Shown piece by piece: positions 28,204-39,485 of a stretch of DNA of 64,000 nt. Below the pieces are notes generated by a model. The model was not told the DNA's origin and did no database searches. It saw only the letters and a program-made list of their open reading frames with translations. The first letter of the stretch is position 1. Every line of letters begins with the position of its first letter. The stretch is from Rapana venosa (taxonomy: Eukaryota > Mollusca > Gastropoda > Neogastropoda > Muricidae). A program made the translations under genes and the position numbers. The stretch covers positions 27,163,552 through 27,227,551 of the forward strand of contig CM054153.1 in the NCBI GenBank assembly GCA_028751875.1, written 5' to 3'.

Positions 28204-28481
28204 GGGGACAGGATAGCTCAGTGGTCGGAGCACTCGCTTTCCCCCAGCCAAGTTAAGCAGCGTCGAGCGTGGTTACCACTTGGATGGGTGACCGTTTGCG
28301 CGCCTTGGCTTCAGTACAGTTCCCCCAGTTCACCCAGCTGTAAATGGGTACCTGCCCTCTTTAGGGTCAGGGAAGGTAAAGCAGCGAGGGAGAGGAGATA
28401 GGCGCCTCCCTCAATATGCTGGCCCTAGAGAAGTGAGCTCCCCTACGACCTTATAGGTTATGGGACTCCTTTACCTTTACC
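28204..28481 (+). mobile_element. Chimeric tRNA/5S SINE, full-length copy 2, nested
   Basis: Head GGGGACAGGATAGCTCAGTG, 5S-like AAGTTAAGCAGCGTCGAGCG and ACTTGGATGGGTGACC, body to ATAGGTTATGGGACTCC, tail TTTACCTTTACC. An 11-bp target duplication, TACCTTGGTTT, occurs at 28,193-28,203 and 28,482-28,492: proof of retroposition into an older SINE. Confidence 0.92.
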
Positions 28482-28548
28482 TACCTTGGTTTATAGTCTC
28501 ATCCGAAGGACTTTCGGGGGATTGGAGTCAGTACTCCAGGGGAAAAAA
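28482..28548 (-). repeat. SINE family A, 5' part, continuation
   Basis: TACCTTGGTTTATAGTCTCA, TCCGAAGGACTTTCGGGGGA, GGAGTCAGTACTCCAGG: continues the element interrupted at 28,203. Confidence 0.85.
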
Positions 28549-30432
28549 AATCACACCACACCATGCCACACTCTAAAGAGAAGAAATTAAGATTAGACAT
28601 ATGTGATGCACTCCCACAAAAGGTCCATTAAGTGCCTTTTTAACATTTTTCAGATTTTGATACAGTAAGAAACTTCAATCATTAAGCTTTATAATGATGT
28701 ATTTGTTTTCATTGTAGGTTGACTAAAAGCAAAGTTATATTAGTTTAAAGTGACAGGGTGGTCAGGCGGCCATTTTGAGAAAATGGCATCTGAAGTTTCT
28801 TCAACTGTGTACAAGTGTTTTGATAGAAAGGCCTTAGCAACAGGGCTTTAAATTAAATGAAACTAGGATAAAAGATTTAGCTGGCACTCTTCTATGATCT
28901 CCAAACATAAATTTGAAAGAATGTTTCCTATTTTCCTTGATTTTATATTTTTTTATGACATTAATTTCAATCGAAAGTAGGCCAAATTGTGTTAACATGA
29001 AAAATGAAACAAAACGCCCCAATTACAAGTTGTATTTTGTTTGAGCTGAGAAGTCTAAGGAAAGCCTTATTTTCAGTACAACTATTGAATGTCTGACAGT
29101 TAATATCACAAAAAATGTATAGAAAAAGCTTTCAAAATTATTTCGTCTTTGTCAAGAGTTTCATCAGACACTCAGTACAGGCCTAGTCGTTTTTCAAAAG
29201 TTCCCAGCTTGTCGTCCGTCTCCTTGTCACCGCTGCTGTCTATGTCCGTTTCTTCACCTTCACTGGCGAAATACTCAGTGATTAAATCTTTTATTTCGTC
29301 CCTTGGTGGCATACCAGCAACTATGCTTTCATTTTAAAGGTCTTTTATACGATCTGCCTTCTTTTCAGCTTCCATGGTTTCTCGATCGCCGATCGCTGCC
29401 GGTCTTGTTTATGTGAAAAAAAACCTGTTGGATTTACTTCCCTTGATTTAACGCGACGAACCAGATGCCTGTTGCTATGTTCATAGAGGACATTCTGCCT
29501 TCTCATTGGTCAATTCGCTTGAGTTTGTGTACTAAATTTAGAAGCAGATTACGCTATGGGACTACGGTAGACTGGCTGGAAATTTCCACGATCGTTAAGG
29601 CGGGAAACAGAGCTTTCCAACGATGTGCCATGTTGTAGGTAGAAAAGCAGTTGCGCCACGAAACAAAGGCTGCAATATCTGGCTAATTACAACGTTTAAG
29701 AGTCGGATTTTGGTACAGTATGTCTATAAAATCATAAATTAAACTACTTTATAAACTGAATTGGAGTCTGATACTTTGGAATATGATTTTTAGATGTTTG
29801 AAGAAACCAAAACTGCAAAAACATGAAAATCACTAAAAACTAGGTCACGCTGCCTTTTCCGCCTGCAGGCGAAAACTCTCCCTCCGACTTTTGGGATGTG
29901 CCGTTGTAGCGCGTCACATATGTAAGTCAAATGAAAAGAAGGAATATCTACTGTGAAGAAACAATGGTATGTTTTTTATGTGTATTTTGTACAAAAATCG
30001 GGGATATTTTTTACTATGAAGAAATAAAACCATACGTTTATCACAAGTGGGTATGAACAGGAGGATAATAAAGAATGACATTAAATGAGAGCTTTTATCC
30101 CTGGCTTCACTCAAGAGAGAGAAGAAGTCAACTCAGGGTTTTGTGTAATTTTGGTAGAGTAATTTGCTGATCCTAAATCCAAACCTGTCATGTGACACAA
30201 TACACGCATACATACCCACGAATGCGTTTAGTACAGTTTTGAATCTCAATAGACAATACTACACATCTGTGATGTTTTTAACATTTGTTTTGTTTTCTTG
30301 TCATTCTTACGGAACGCCTGACAGTAGCATTTTGTGAGCTCAGCAGCTTGATGCATGTCGGTGAAAAGTTTGTGCTGTGCTGAATGCAGTTGTAAATGGA
30401 ATATTTCCTCTGTGTGTGTGTGTGTGTGACAG
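28549..30432 (+). other. Rest of intron 23, with possible old DNA-transposon remnant
   Basis: No SINE. A minus-strand frame at 29,172-29,312 (46 codons) starts MPPRDEIKDLITEYFASEGE and is strongly acidic with D-S-S-G-D, like the N-termini of piggyBac-type transposases. Nearby are CGATCGCCGATCG and GC-poor unique DNA. No inverted ends found, so the origin is open. Confidence 0.35.
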
Positions 30433-30553
30433 GAATGCCCCAGCCACCTTGCCGGTGAAGAGACTGTGGCTACATCTGGTGCACCAGAAATCCCTGCAGG
30501 ACGTCTTCATCCGCTACGTCTACAAGCATCCCAACAGGCACATCACCAGCGAT
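30433..30553 (+). CDS. DMXL2: DMXL exon 24: LPVKRLWLHLVHQKSLQDVFIRYVY
   Basis: The acceptor is GTGTGTGTGACAG|GAAT, again after GT repeats; the donor is AGCGAT|GTAAGG (phase 0 end). It encodes NAPATLPVKRLWLHLVHQKS and LQDVFIRYVYKHPNRHITSD, matching vertebrate FPVKRLWHFLVKQEVLQETFIRYIF. Confidence 0.96.
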
Positions 30554-31554
30554 GTAAGGACTTGTCTGCATACAAACTGCTGCTACTTCTTTTGTTCATA
30601 TAAGCCTAGAAAATCTGCAGTGTCTAGATTTTTCCTGGTTTTGTTGTATATGAGCCCTTTGAGCCTTCAGTCTGTTTATGAGGATCATTTTCATGGGTTA
30701 CAGGCTGCAGATTTTCTTTTTGCTGTCTTTTGCTTATTTGACCATACTTAGTGTTGACCCTTTATTCGTAGAAAACTGAGTGTCATGGAGTAGAGTCCTT
30801 TCCTTGGTGGGTTTTTTGTTTGTTTGTCTAGGTTGTTAAGGTTCTTGAAGGAGTAAGTACTTCTGCTCAAATGGTTTAAAAGTATTCAATGTTTAAACTT
30901 GTTTTATTCAGAAAAGATTCTTTATGATACATTTCAGCTACAACCTCCAACAATTGGCTTAGCTCCATTAAAATTGTTAAGTTTGGACATTTCTTTACAA
31001 GAAGACCAAACATCAAACAGTTCACTTTGATTTTGAAATGTTTTTTGGTTTGATGTTCTGAAGATGAATCGCTGAAAGGTCTGCTGGTAAGAATCACTGC
31101 CAGACTGTCCAGTGAACTTTTTTTTTTTTTTTCCCTTTCTTATAAAGTGATGAAATATCAACAGCTATAGAGGTGTTGCCCCCAGATTTCCACAAGAAAT
31201 CGCCCAATGAAGTATTCAAAGTGATACCCAAGACCCAGTCTTATAGGCTTTTTGTTTTTTTGCTCTGTGTGTGTGTTCTGTTTTTGTCGAGTTTTGTTCA
31301 GAGCTGCCTACCTGTGTGATTTTTTTCATATCTTTCGATATTTTGACCTCAAATATGCTAATACGAATTAACTGATAAAATACACTTTTGACAACGGTCA
31401 ACCACAAGAAGAAAAAGGAGGGGGGGGTGGCGGGGGAAGAAAAAAAGTGAAAGAGTGACAAACAGTTTAAGACAATTAACTCTTCCACGCTGATTACTTC
31501 CCTTCTCTGCGTTACACTGAGTCGTCACTTGTTAACTGTTCTAACACTATCCCC

Positions 31555-31710
31555 CTATGTTTAGGGAGAGAACCCCTCTTTCCCCAGTAAACATGCACGA
31601 GCCCATTTGTATGCTACCGTAACCCTGTAGTCGGTGATACAGAGGGAAGGACTAGAATAGATGGATGATTACTCTATAGTGGGTTACCTGTGTAGGGAAA
31701 AGGTTCCTGT
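31555..31710 (+). repeat. Dispersed repeat, copy 2 (first at 6,350-6,505)
   Basis: GAGAACCCCTCTTTCCCCAG, CATTTGTATGCTACCGTAAC, GATACAGAGGGAAGG and GTGTAGGGAAAAGG. Confidence 0.7.
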
Positions 31711-31836
31711 TATTCTCTCAGCTTTGCAGGTTGCATGCTTGAAGAGTATGTGGTGTGGTGTGTGTGTGGAACGTTAGCAGCAGCAGGAGCAGGCAAGTGA
31801 AGGCAGTGAGTGGTTGTGGTGCCTGGCTGTGTGCAG

Positions 31837-31941
31837 GAGGAGTCTATGCGGACAGGCAGCAGCGATGAGCCGCGCCTGCAGGACCCCATGAAGGTGGTGC
31901 ACAAGGAGCAGGAGATCATCACCAGCTTCGCCATCAACCAG
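31837..31941 (+). CDS. DMXL2: DMXL exon 25: MKVVHKEQEIITSFAINQ
   Basis: The acceptor is GGCTGTGTGCAG|GAGG and the donor AACCAG|GTAGGT; 35 codons in phase 0. It encodes EESMRTGSSDEPRLQDPMKV and VHKEQEIITSFAINQ, equal to vertebrate KAKVIHKESDMIMAFSVNK. This begins the strand preceding the C-terminal propeller. A CT microsatellite starts soon after the donor. Confidence 0.95.
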
Positions 31942-31977
31942 GTAGGTCACTTGGTGCCTTCTTTGGGCCTTCTTTTG

Positions 31978-32030
31978 CACTGTCTGTCTGTCTGTCTGTC
32001 TCTGCCTCGCTGTCTCGCTCTGTCTGTCTG

Positions 32031-32065
<35 letters not shown>

Positions 32066-32112
32066 GCTTCTCTCTCTCTTTTTGCTTCTCTCTCTCTCTC
32101 TCTCTCTTTTTG

Positions 32113-32172
<60 letters not shown>
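31978..32172. repeat. (CTGT)n/(CT)n tract after exon 25
   Basis: CTGT, then CT blocks separated by TTTTTGCTT units repeated three times. Confidence 0.94.
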
Positions 32173-32174
<2 letters not shown>

Positions 32175-32251
32175 CCACTCTGTGGCATTGTCAATTTATC
32201 CTAAGCCAACCATGTATTATGGCATAAGGCCGAGATACATTAAATTTCTGA

Positions 32252-32252
<1 letters not shown>

Positions 32253-32325
<73 letters not shown>

Positions 32326-32326
32326 C
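32253..32326. repeat. (CT)n microsatellite at SINE 5' end
   Basis: About 70 pure CT bases abutting the next SINE. Confidence 0.95.
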
Positions 32327-32552
32327 TTCGGATGAGACTATAAACCGAGGCCCCGTGTTCGAACGCATGCAGAACATCTTGCGCACACGTTAAAATCCTG
32401 TTCCGCTTTTTGGAAGAGTAGGCCATTGTGTGCCGGTGGAAACAGATGACAAAATTTACAAAACCGCGTACACGCGGGGACTGGATATAAAAAAGCACAT
32501 GAGTGCTTATTTCATTATCCTTGATATAAAAGAATAAATAAATCAATCAAAT
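32327..32552 (+). repeat. SINE family A, tail 1, well preserved
   Basis: CTTCGGATGAGACTATAAAC, CGAACGCATGCAGAACATCT, GTAGGCCATTGTGTGCCGGT, GGGGACTGGATATAAAAAAG, ending AAAAGAATAAATAAATC. Confidence 0.88.
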
Positions 32553-33516
32553 AACTCTCTCTCTCTCTCGCTCTCTCTCTCTGTGTCTCTGTGTGTCTGT
32601 CTCTGTCTGTCTGTCTGTCCATCTGTATATTGGTCTGCCTCTTACTTGTGTTGTTTGTGTCTAAAGCGTGTCTTTGTCCTTACATCAGTGTCTCAGATTG
32701 TTCCTGCTTTGTGTACCAGTATCTGTTGTGGTTTGTTCCCTCAAGATCTCTTTTCTCTTGTGATCTTATTGTTCTCTTTTCATACTGACGTTTTGTTTTC
32801 TTTTCTTTCCTTTTTGCTTCTTATACTTTCTTTTCTGTGGTTCACGTTTGTTCTTCCTTTAAGGAAGTACAACTTGTAAAATGCACCTACAAAAGAACAG
32901 GATGTCTTCTTATTTGGAATTAATTGTGATCCCAAATCAAAGTGTCTTCACCCTGTGTGTATTGAGAAAAGACATCAGAATGAGTAAAGACATCAGAATT
33001 GTTGGGCTTGTTTATTCAGAAGCCTTCGTTTTTGTAAGTTACAAAACTCTGCGAATATTGTTTTGTTTCTGCACTATTTCCACTCAGTCCATCCCAGCTT
33101 TTTTTTCCCAGTTGTCAGTGATTTGTGAATAATTATATCACGGCTTGGGTTTTAGAAGTATTGGCTCAGAAATCGGCTATCCTATCTTCTTTGTACTTTG
33201 TGTTTAATTTGTAGCTGTCAAATTGGACAGTGTACACCAGTGTGAACACAAGCTTCCAATAGTGCATTTGACTGTGAAGTTGGTTATCTCCTATCAGTTC
33301 TTTCCCTTAATTTCTAATCACTGATGGTTGATGGGGTTTGTTTGTTTTTTTAAAATGTTCCACAAAATTAAAGAAAAATATATAGTTTGAGCTCTTTTCC
33401 CCTCAATACACTGATATATTAAGTGTGAACTTCACTCCGTAATTGCACATTTTGATAAACGATTTTTTATTTTTTTGGAAGGGGGGGGGGGGGGGGGGGG
33501 GGCGAGAGGGGGGGTT
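32553..33516 (+). other. Intron 25, second half
   Basis: (CT)n/(TCTG)n at 32,553-32,622, then T-rich unique sequence; a 24-G run at 33,481-33,502 precedes a SINE tail. No gene seen. Confidence 0.5.
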
Positions 33517-33622
33517 GTTGTTCCTCTGCTAGAGCTCAACTCTCCAATGGTGAGATTTTGCATACGCAACCATTTTTACCCACCGTTAAGGTAGCTGCAA
33601 TCCAACTTCAGGGATTGATAAG
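33517..33622 (-). repeat. SINE family A, tail 2, 3' end
   Basis: CCTCTGCTAGAGCTCAACTC ... AAGGTAGCTGCAATCCAACT. Confidence 0.77.
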
Positions 33623-33800
33623 CCATTTTAATTGCTGTATTGTAATTGCTAAAAAAAAAAAAAGGGAAAACTCACTGTCGAGACTTAACGATCTACCAAG
33701 TGGAATATCTGCAACGAGCTGAAGTGTGTGGAATAGCGTGCATGCTTCAACTCTGCCTTGAGAAGACTGAAAAAAATGAAATGCATTGTGTGTGTTGCAG

Positions 33801-33925
33801 CCCAATGAGAACTCACTGGCCCTGGCGACTCACAGCAAACTGATTGAGCTGGACATTGGGCTGATCCTTCATCCCCCGAAATATCTTACTGACGAGAACG
33901 AATACGACATTGAGATGCTCAGGAA
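33801..33925 (+). CDS. DMXL2: DMXL exon 26: NSLALATHSKLIELDIGLIL
   Basis: The acceptor is GTGTGTTGCAG|CCCA and the donor AGGAA|GTAAGT (phase 2). It encodes PNENSLALATHSKLIELDIG and YLTDENEYDIEMLRK, parallel to vertebrate NEIVLASTHDVQELDVTSLL and the acidic EEYD stretch. It opens the first blade of the C-terminal WD40 unit. A 17.2-kb intron follows. Confidence 0.95.
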
Positions 33926-34069
33926 GTAAGTGACAGTTTGTTTTGTTTTTTATTTATTTGCTCTTTGGGGAGTAACTATGATCTTCAGTTTTAACATCTC
34001 TTCACAAAACTGTGAAATTGAACCCCCCCCCCCCCTTACAAAAAAAAAAAAGGTGAGTGTGTGGATCCA

Positions 34070-34369
34070 TCTAAATGTGTGTATGTGCATGTGTCAGCAT
34101 GTATGAGGGTGCGTGTCTGTGCAAGGGGAGTAACTCTGTGGGTGTGTGTATGAGGACATGCATGTGTTCGTGTGTGTTTGTGTGTGTATTTTTGTATGTG
34201 TGTATTTGTGTGTGTGTGTGTGTGTGTTGTATGTGCTCTCATGTTTGCCTGTGTTTGGAAGAATATGGAGGGGGCAGTGTGTGTTTGAAAGAAAGGGATG
34301 GAGGATGTATGAGCTTAGCATTGAGTAAGTGTTTATGTTCACGTGTGTGTGTGTGTGTGCTTGCATGCG

Positions 34370-34404
<35 letters not shown>

Positions 34405-34420
34405 ATGCACATGCAAGACT
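34070..34420. repeat. (GT)n-rich tract, interrupted
   Basis: GTGT/GTAT/GCAT words over about 350 bp in intron 26, with a C run (34,025-34,036) before it. Confidence 0.85.
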
Positions 34421-34749
34421 GCAGTTTTGCATGTATGTTCTGCATGAGTACACTTCTGTACAGAAGTGTGTGCGTTCATTGTCACGTGTGCATTTAAAAA
34501 AAAAGTTGTTCAGTTTAAATTCTGGTGTTCAAATTTGTTGTCTCATCTTAGAAACTGAATTGTGATATACTTAAGGTCATAAATATAATATTGGAAATAT
34601 TAGTGTCCATGTTACCATCTTCATGTTTTCTTGTCTCTTGTTTTCTGTTTCTTCATACCTTAGATACATTTTTTAAAAATACTCAGGCATGCACACAAAT
34701 ACATGCAAATGTGTGCATGTGCAGATGCACACAAACATAATAATGTATG

Positions 34750-34911
34750 CATTTACACACACACACACTCTCACTCACTCGCTCTTGCTCATATACTTGC
34801 ACACTTTCATCTGTCACATGCTGTTTGTTACATGCATGCACACACACACACATGCAGGTGTGCTCTCCCCCCCCCCCCCCCCCCCCCTCCCCACACACAC
34901 ACACACACAAG
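34750..34911. repeat. (CA)n and C-run
   Basis: CA blocks flank about 20 consecutive C at 34,867-34,887. Confidence 0.9.
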
Positions 34912-35041
34912 AGCAGTAGAATAACAGGAAACTTGATTGATCAACTGAAACTTTTTGAACTAAAAAATTGTTGGACTAACAAAGGAGTTTCAATCAACAA
35001 AATGACATAGATTTCTTAAAATTCTATCTTACTTGCATGTT

Positions 35042-35412
35042 TTGGGGTGGGATGGCCTAGTGGGTATCTTGTGATCTCTAGTACCAGAGTTCAAGCCATC
35101 TGAGGGATTTTTTTCCCCTGGAGGTAACATCGGTACTGACTTCACTCTCCTGAAAGTCCTTCAGATGAGACTATAAACTGAGATCCTTTGTTCAAACACA
35201 TGGAGGATATTGTGTGCATACATTAAAAACCGGATTTTGCATTTTGGAAGAGTCGGCCGGAATGGATGATAAGACTTAAAAAACGTATGCACAGTGGTAT
35301 GGTGTTTAAACATCATTCCTGAAGTCAGAATGTGGCTGCCTTAATGATGGGTAAACAGTCGCATGCGGAAAATCTCACCATTGGTGAACCTTGGAGCTGT
35401 CACCAGGGAAGG
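35042..35412 (+). repeat. SINE family A, tail 2, near full length
   Basis: GGGGTGGGATGGCCTAGTGG, AGAGTTCAAGCCATC, AGATGAGACTATAAACTGAG, ATGTGGCTGCCTTAATGATG. Confidence 0.83.
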
Positions 35413-36081
35413 AAAAAAACCAAGATTTACGTGTTTGTATTTCAGGGTGATTCTGCGTCTTGTGTGTTCTTCACTTTTTCTGTTTGTGAGTTTGCAACTG
35501 TCCCCTTCCTCTTCTCTTTCTGTCATCCCTCCACATGTGTGTAGATATTTCCGCCACATGAAAATCCTGTGTTTAGGGAGGGTGAGGTGATGGCATTGTC
35601 GAGAATGAGGATTGCCCTTTAAAGCAGTATGCTGCCTATACATAGTAAAGTTGTCCTTTGAACAGTTGAAAAATGGCTTGTTTGGTATTGATTATTTGTT
35701 GGTGTAGTAACTGTTTGTTGATGAGAGAGAACAAGATGTGTTCAGGTGCGTGTGTGTGAGCTTTTCTGATTCCATCTATACCATATCTTTTACGACCCAC
35801 CTGGACCCTCGTATTCTTAAAAACTGTTGAGACTGTAGCATCAGAGTACTTGCTCCTTAGCACAAGGGACTGTTTTGGCTGGTGTTTTTTTTCTTCTAAG
35901 CAGTATTGTGTTACTGTGGGAGAGCAGTGGCAATGTCTCATAGTTAATAAATACTATTTCTGCTTGTCATGTACAGACATATTTTCACAAAGGATGAATG
36001 TTTTCTGAGAGTATGGATTTCCAGTTTCTTTTTTGAGATTATGGATTTCCAGTTTGGGTCATTCCATTTGGGGGTTGGGGG

Positions 36082-36462
36082 GGGGAGGTTGGGGGTAATT
36101 AGCCTAGTGGTTAATGTTGCACTGCCCAGGTTTGAGCCACCACCAAGGCACCATTCAAGGGGATTTTCCCTCAGATGTGCTTAATCCACTCCCCTGAAAG
36201 TCCTTTGGATGAGACTATAAACCGAGGCTTGCACACAGAAAATCTTGCACACACATTAAAACACATTTTACCTTTCAGAAGAGTAGGCCATTGCATGCCT
36301 TTAGGATTGGAAAGAATATTTTAAAAATGCATGCCGCTGTTGTCATGTTTATACATCATCCCTGAAGTCGGAAAGTGGCTACCTTAATGGTGGGTGAAAA
36401 CAGTCACCTACGCAAAATCTCACCATCAGTGAACCCCAAAGCGCTAGCTGAGGAAGGAAAAC
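36082..36462 (+). repeat. SINE family A, tail 2, near full length
   Basis: TAGCCTAGTGGTTAATG, CAGGTTTGAGCCACCACC, GATGAGACTATAAACCGAGG, GTGGCTACCTTAATGGTGGG, GCGCTAGCTGAGGAAGG. Confidence 0.84.
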
Positions 36463-36513
36463 AGACCTGTTTTGTTTTCAGCTCATCATTAAGATGTATC
36501 CAGTTAATACATG

Positions 36514-36651
36514 AGCTGTATCGGTGGTCCAGAGGTAACGCGCCTGTCTAGAATGCGAAAAGTCCGGGTCGGGTGTGTGCGTGGTTCGTACCCCGTTTGG
36601 GCCCGAAATTTTTCCCCATCCATTAGACCATGAGTGGTGGTCTGGGCGCTA

Positions 36652-36682
<31 letters not shown>

Positions 36683-36935
36683 CGTGTGTTACACAAAATT
36701 TTCAGCGCACGTAAAAGAACCCACGGCAACAAGGGAGTTGTCCTGGCAAAATTCTTAGAAAAAAGCCACTCTGATAGGGAAACAAAAACAGTTGCAGACC
36801 AAAAGAAAAAAAAAAGGAAAAAAAAAGGGTGGCGCTGCTCTTGTGGCGACGCGCTCTCCCCGGGGAGAGCAGCCCGAATTTCACGCAGATAAATCTCGTG
36901 ACTTAAAGTGGTATAAAATAAAATATAAAATAAAG
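36514..36935 (+). mobile_element. SINE type C, full length
   Basis: tRNA-like head GGTGGTCCAGAGGTAACGCG and B-box-like GTGGTTCGTACCCC, then the A-like core TTTCGGATGAGATGATAAAC, a domain CACGTAAAAGAACCCACGGC, and the end GGTGGCGCTGCTCTTGTGGC, CCCCGGGGAGAGCAGCCCGA, then AAAATAAAATATAAAATAAA. This end is one I associate with molluscan SINEs (recollection, not searched). Confidence 0.88.
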
Positions 36936-37214
36936 TATCCTGTTGGTGACTGGTTGTAGAAAGCAGTGGAATGTATTGTACATCAGTTTTAGCCAGGGAC
37001 TTGTCTGCAACATCAGTATTCAATTCACATAGCAGTACATAGAATAATAAAATTTGGTAGTTATACTATTATGCTCAAAGCGTGGTGAAACTGTTGTTAA
37101 GATTGTACATAGAAGCATAGGGGAAGTTTGTTTGTCTTGTGTTTAACATCAAGAAAGCATTTTTCTTTTATTGATGAAGTCATGTATTATGGTGGTTAGA
37201 CAGCATATATTGAA

Positions 37215-37612
37215 TGGGGGTTGGACAGCTTTGTAGTTAGTTAAGCTTGCATTCTAATGGCCTTGTTTTGAGCCACCACCGAGGCATTTGTTTGAGGGAT
37301 TTTCCCCTGGAGTTAGCATCAGTACAGACTCTACTCTCCTACAAGTCCTTCATTTGAGACTGTAAACTGAGGTCCTATGTGGAAACACACGCAGAATACT
37401 GCACACAACATTAAACCCTGTTCTGTTTTTGTTATGGAGAGTAGGCCCATGCGTGCTTATAAGAATGGGTAATATTTTTTTTTTAAAACCACTAGCCTAC
37501 AGATGCCATATTTAGACATCATCTCTGAAGTTGGAATGCTGCCACCTTAATGGTGGGCAAGAGGAGTCACATACACAATATCTCACTATTTGCGAACACG
37601 GAGCTCTAACTA
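37215..37612 (+). repeat. SINE family A, tail 2, diverged
   Basis: TTTTGAGCCACCACCGAGGC, TTGAGACTGTAAACTGAGGT, TGCTGCCACCTTAATGGTGG, GGAGCTCTAACTAAGGAAG. Confidence 0.8.
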
Positions 37613-38029
37613 AGGAAGAAAACAAAACTTGTGACTTTCTCGTTGTGTTGGGATAGGTGCTTTCTATTTCTTTCTTTCTTTTTTGTTGTTGTTGGATAGG
37701 TGCTTTCTATTATCAACAGTTGCGTTAACATGTTTGTTAAGTGTCTGTTGAATAATGGTGAAATTATGTTATTCCATCGTTTATCTTTTGGTAATAGTGG
37801 TTTTTTTCTCTCTCTTTCAAGAGTTATGCTACACCAACATATGTCCTTTGTTTAGGGTTAAAAAAAGTTATCTGTTAATGTTACATGATTGTCTAGTGTG
37901 TGGTAGGAAGATTGGAAGAGCTGTTAACATTTAAGCTTGAACCACTTTTTGCTTGACATGCTCGGGTAAGACAGCTTTTCAAGACCTCTTGTGGTCTGGG
38001 ATCAGCTGTTCCGTGTACAAAATTGAACA

Positions 38030-38290
38030 AAACTGCAGAACATCTTGCGCACACGTTAAATCCTGTTCCGCTTTTCGAAAGAGTAGGCCATTGTGTGCCG
38101 GTGGGAACAGATGACAAAATTTACAAGAACGCATGAACATGGGGACTGAATGTAAAAAAGCACATGAGTGCTTATTCCATTATCCTCGATATTAAAAAAA
38201 AGAAGTCATCTGAGCGCTTTGATTTGTTGCTTTACAAGATTCAGCGCTATATAAATTCCATACATTATTATTATTATTATTATTATTACT
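38030..38290 (+). repeat. SINE family A, tail 1 with LINE-like end and (ATT)n
   Basis: GCAGAACATCTTGCGCACAC, GTAGGCCATTGTGTGCCGGT, GCACATGAGTGCTTATTCCA, then GCGCTTTGATTTGTTGCTTT, CAGCGCTATATAAATTCCAT and (ATT)8. The best example of the longer form. Confidence 0.87.
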
Positions 38291-38696
38291 TTGCTGTGAC
38301 CTGACCTGTTTGGTAAGGAAGTACACTTTTGACCGTATTAACCTTAAGAAAAGGAAGAAGGGAAGTAAAAATAAATTGTAGTCACGATAAAAATAACCTA
38401 AATAAAATAAAACAAAAAATAAGGTAGATATAAGCCACAGTTACTTTGCTATAACCTGGTAAGGAAAGGGAAAAAGTGAACTAAGAATAGATCGTTGTAA
38501 TCATTTAAAAATTTTTTAAAGAAAAAATAGATTGTAGTAATAAAAAGCAATCTTAAAAAAGAAAGGAAAGCAGGAGGGGGGTGGGGGGTGGGAGTGTAGC
38601 TGGGAAATGCTTGAGAGACCCCTAAGAGACTGAACATGATTCAAACCCATTTAACCATTGACCATAACTTTTTACCTGCAAGTTTTTATCCTTGAA

Positions 38697-38797
38697 TCCA
38701 TAACTGAAGTCAGAATGCGGCTACCTAAATGTATAAAATAGTCACATACAAAAATTTCACCATCGGTGAACCTCAGAGCTGTAGCTGAGGAACAAAA
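38697..38797 (+). repeat. SINE family A, tail 2, 3' end
   Basis: GAAGTCAGAATGCGGCTACC ... CAGAGCTGTAGCTGAGGAAC. Confidence 0.76.
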
Positions 38798-39094
38798 TTT
38801 CATCATATCTGAAGTTATGCTTCATGAGCTACATTCACTTATATAATGGACTCGGAACTGAACACTAACAAATGGACCCAGTAGAGGCAGGGCCCTTTGG
38901 TTGGAGGCCCAAACTTTGATAGGATTCTTGTGGACTTCTGACCCTGAGGGTGCCACGTGACAAGCCTAGTCTAGGTATGGATGGGGCAGAGAGGTTGGAG
39001 TGACCAGCATGAGAACAACAGTACAGGAAAGTCTTAGAATCTAAGACAAAGCAGCCAAAACAAACAAACAAACAAAAATATGAAGGGTCTTGGT

Positions 39095-39485
39095 ATATGG
39101 TACGGGTTAGAATGTTTAATACTTAATGCAGACGTCGAGGGTTAAAATCTCACTGGCAGTCACTTTGTTGGAAGTTCCTGTTAGCGTTCAGCCAACATGT
39201 GTGAAGTCACCACTCCCCTTCAAGTCTTTTGGATGATACTTTTTATCTGAAATTCTCTGCATGAACACAGTATACCAAGACAATCTTTCTCAGGCATGTG
39301 GAAGTCCATTTGACCTTTTGAAGAAGAGCAGTATATTGCATGCTGGTAGAAATAGATGGCAAACTGCAAACACATGCACTTGAGTTTTCAGATCAGACAT
39401 CATCCCTCAAGATGGAATGTGGCCATAATGATAGTGGGAGAACAGTTGCAAATGCAAAAATCCCACAATAAATGAACCATGCTGT
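39095..39485 (+). repeat. SINE family A, tail 2, old copy
   Basis: Diverged but in order: TTTTGGATGATACTTTTTAT, CAGACATCATCCCTCAAGAT, AATGTGGCCATAATGATAGT, AAAAATCCCACAATAAATGA. Confidence 0.6.

Noticed and set aside
31486..31501. Second terminus of the piggyBac-like element (TTAACTCTTCC)
   Set aside because: The match to CTCTTCTACTACCG ends after seven bases and no partner end lies nearby.
34036..34497. Cys/Val-rich and His/Thr-rich frames
   Set aside because: Products of GT/CA microsatellites in all frames.
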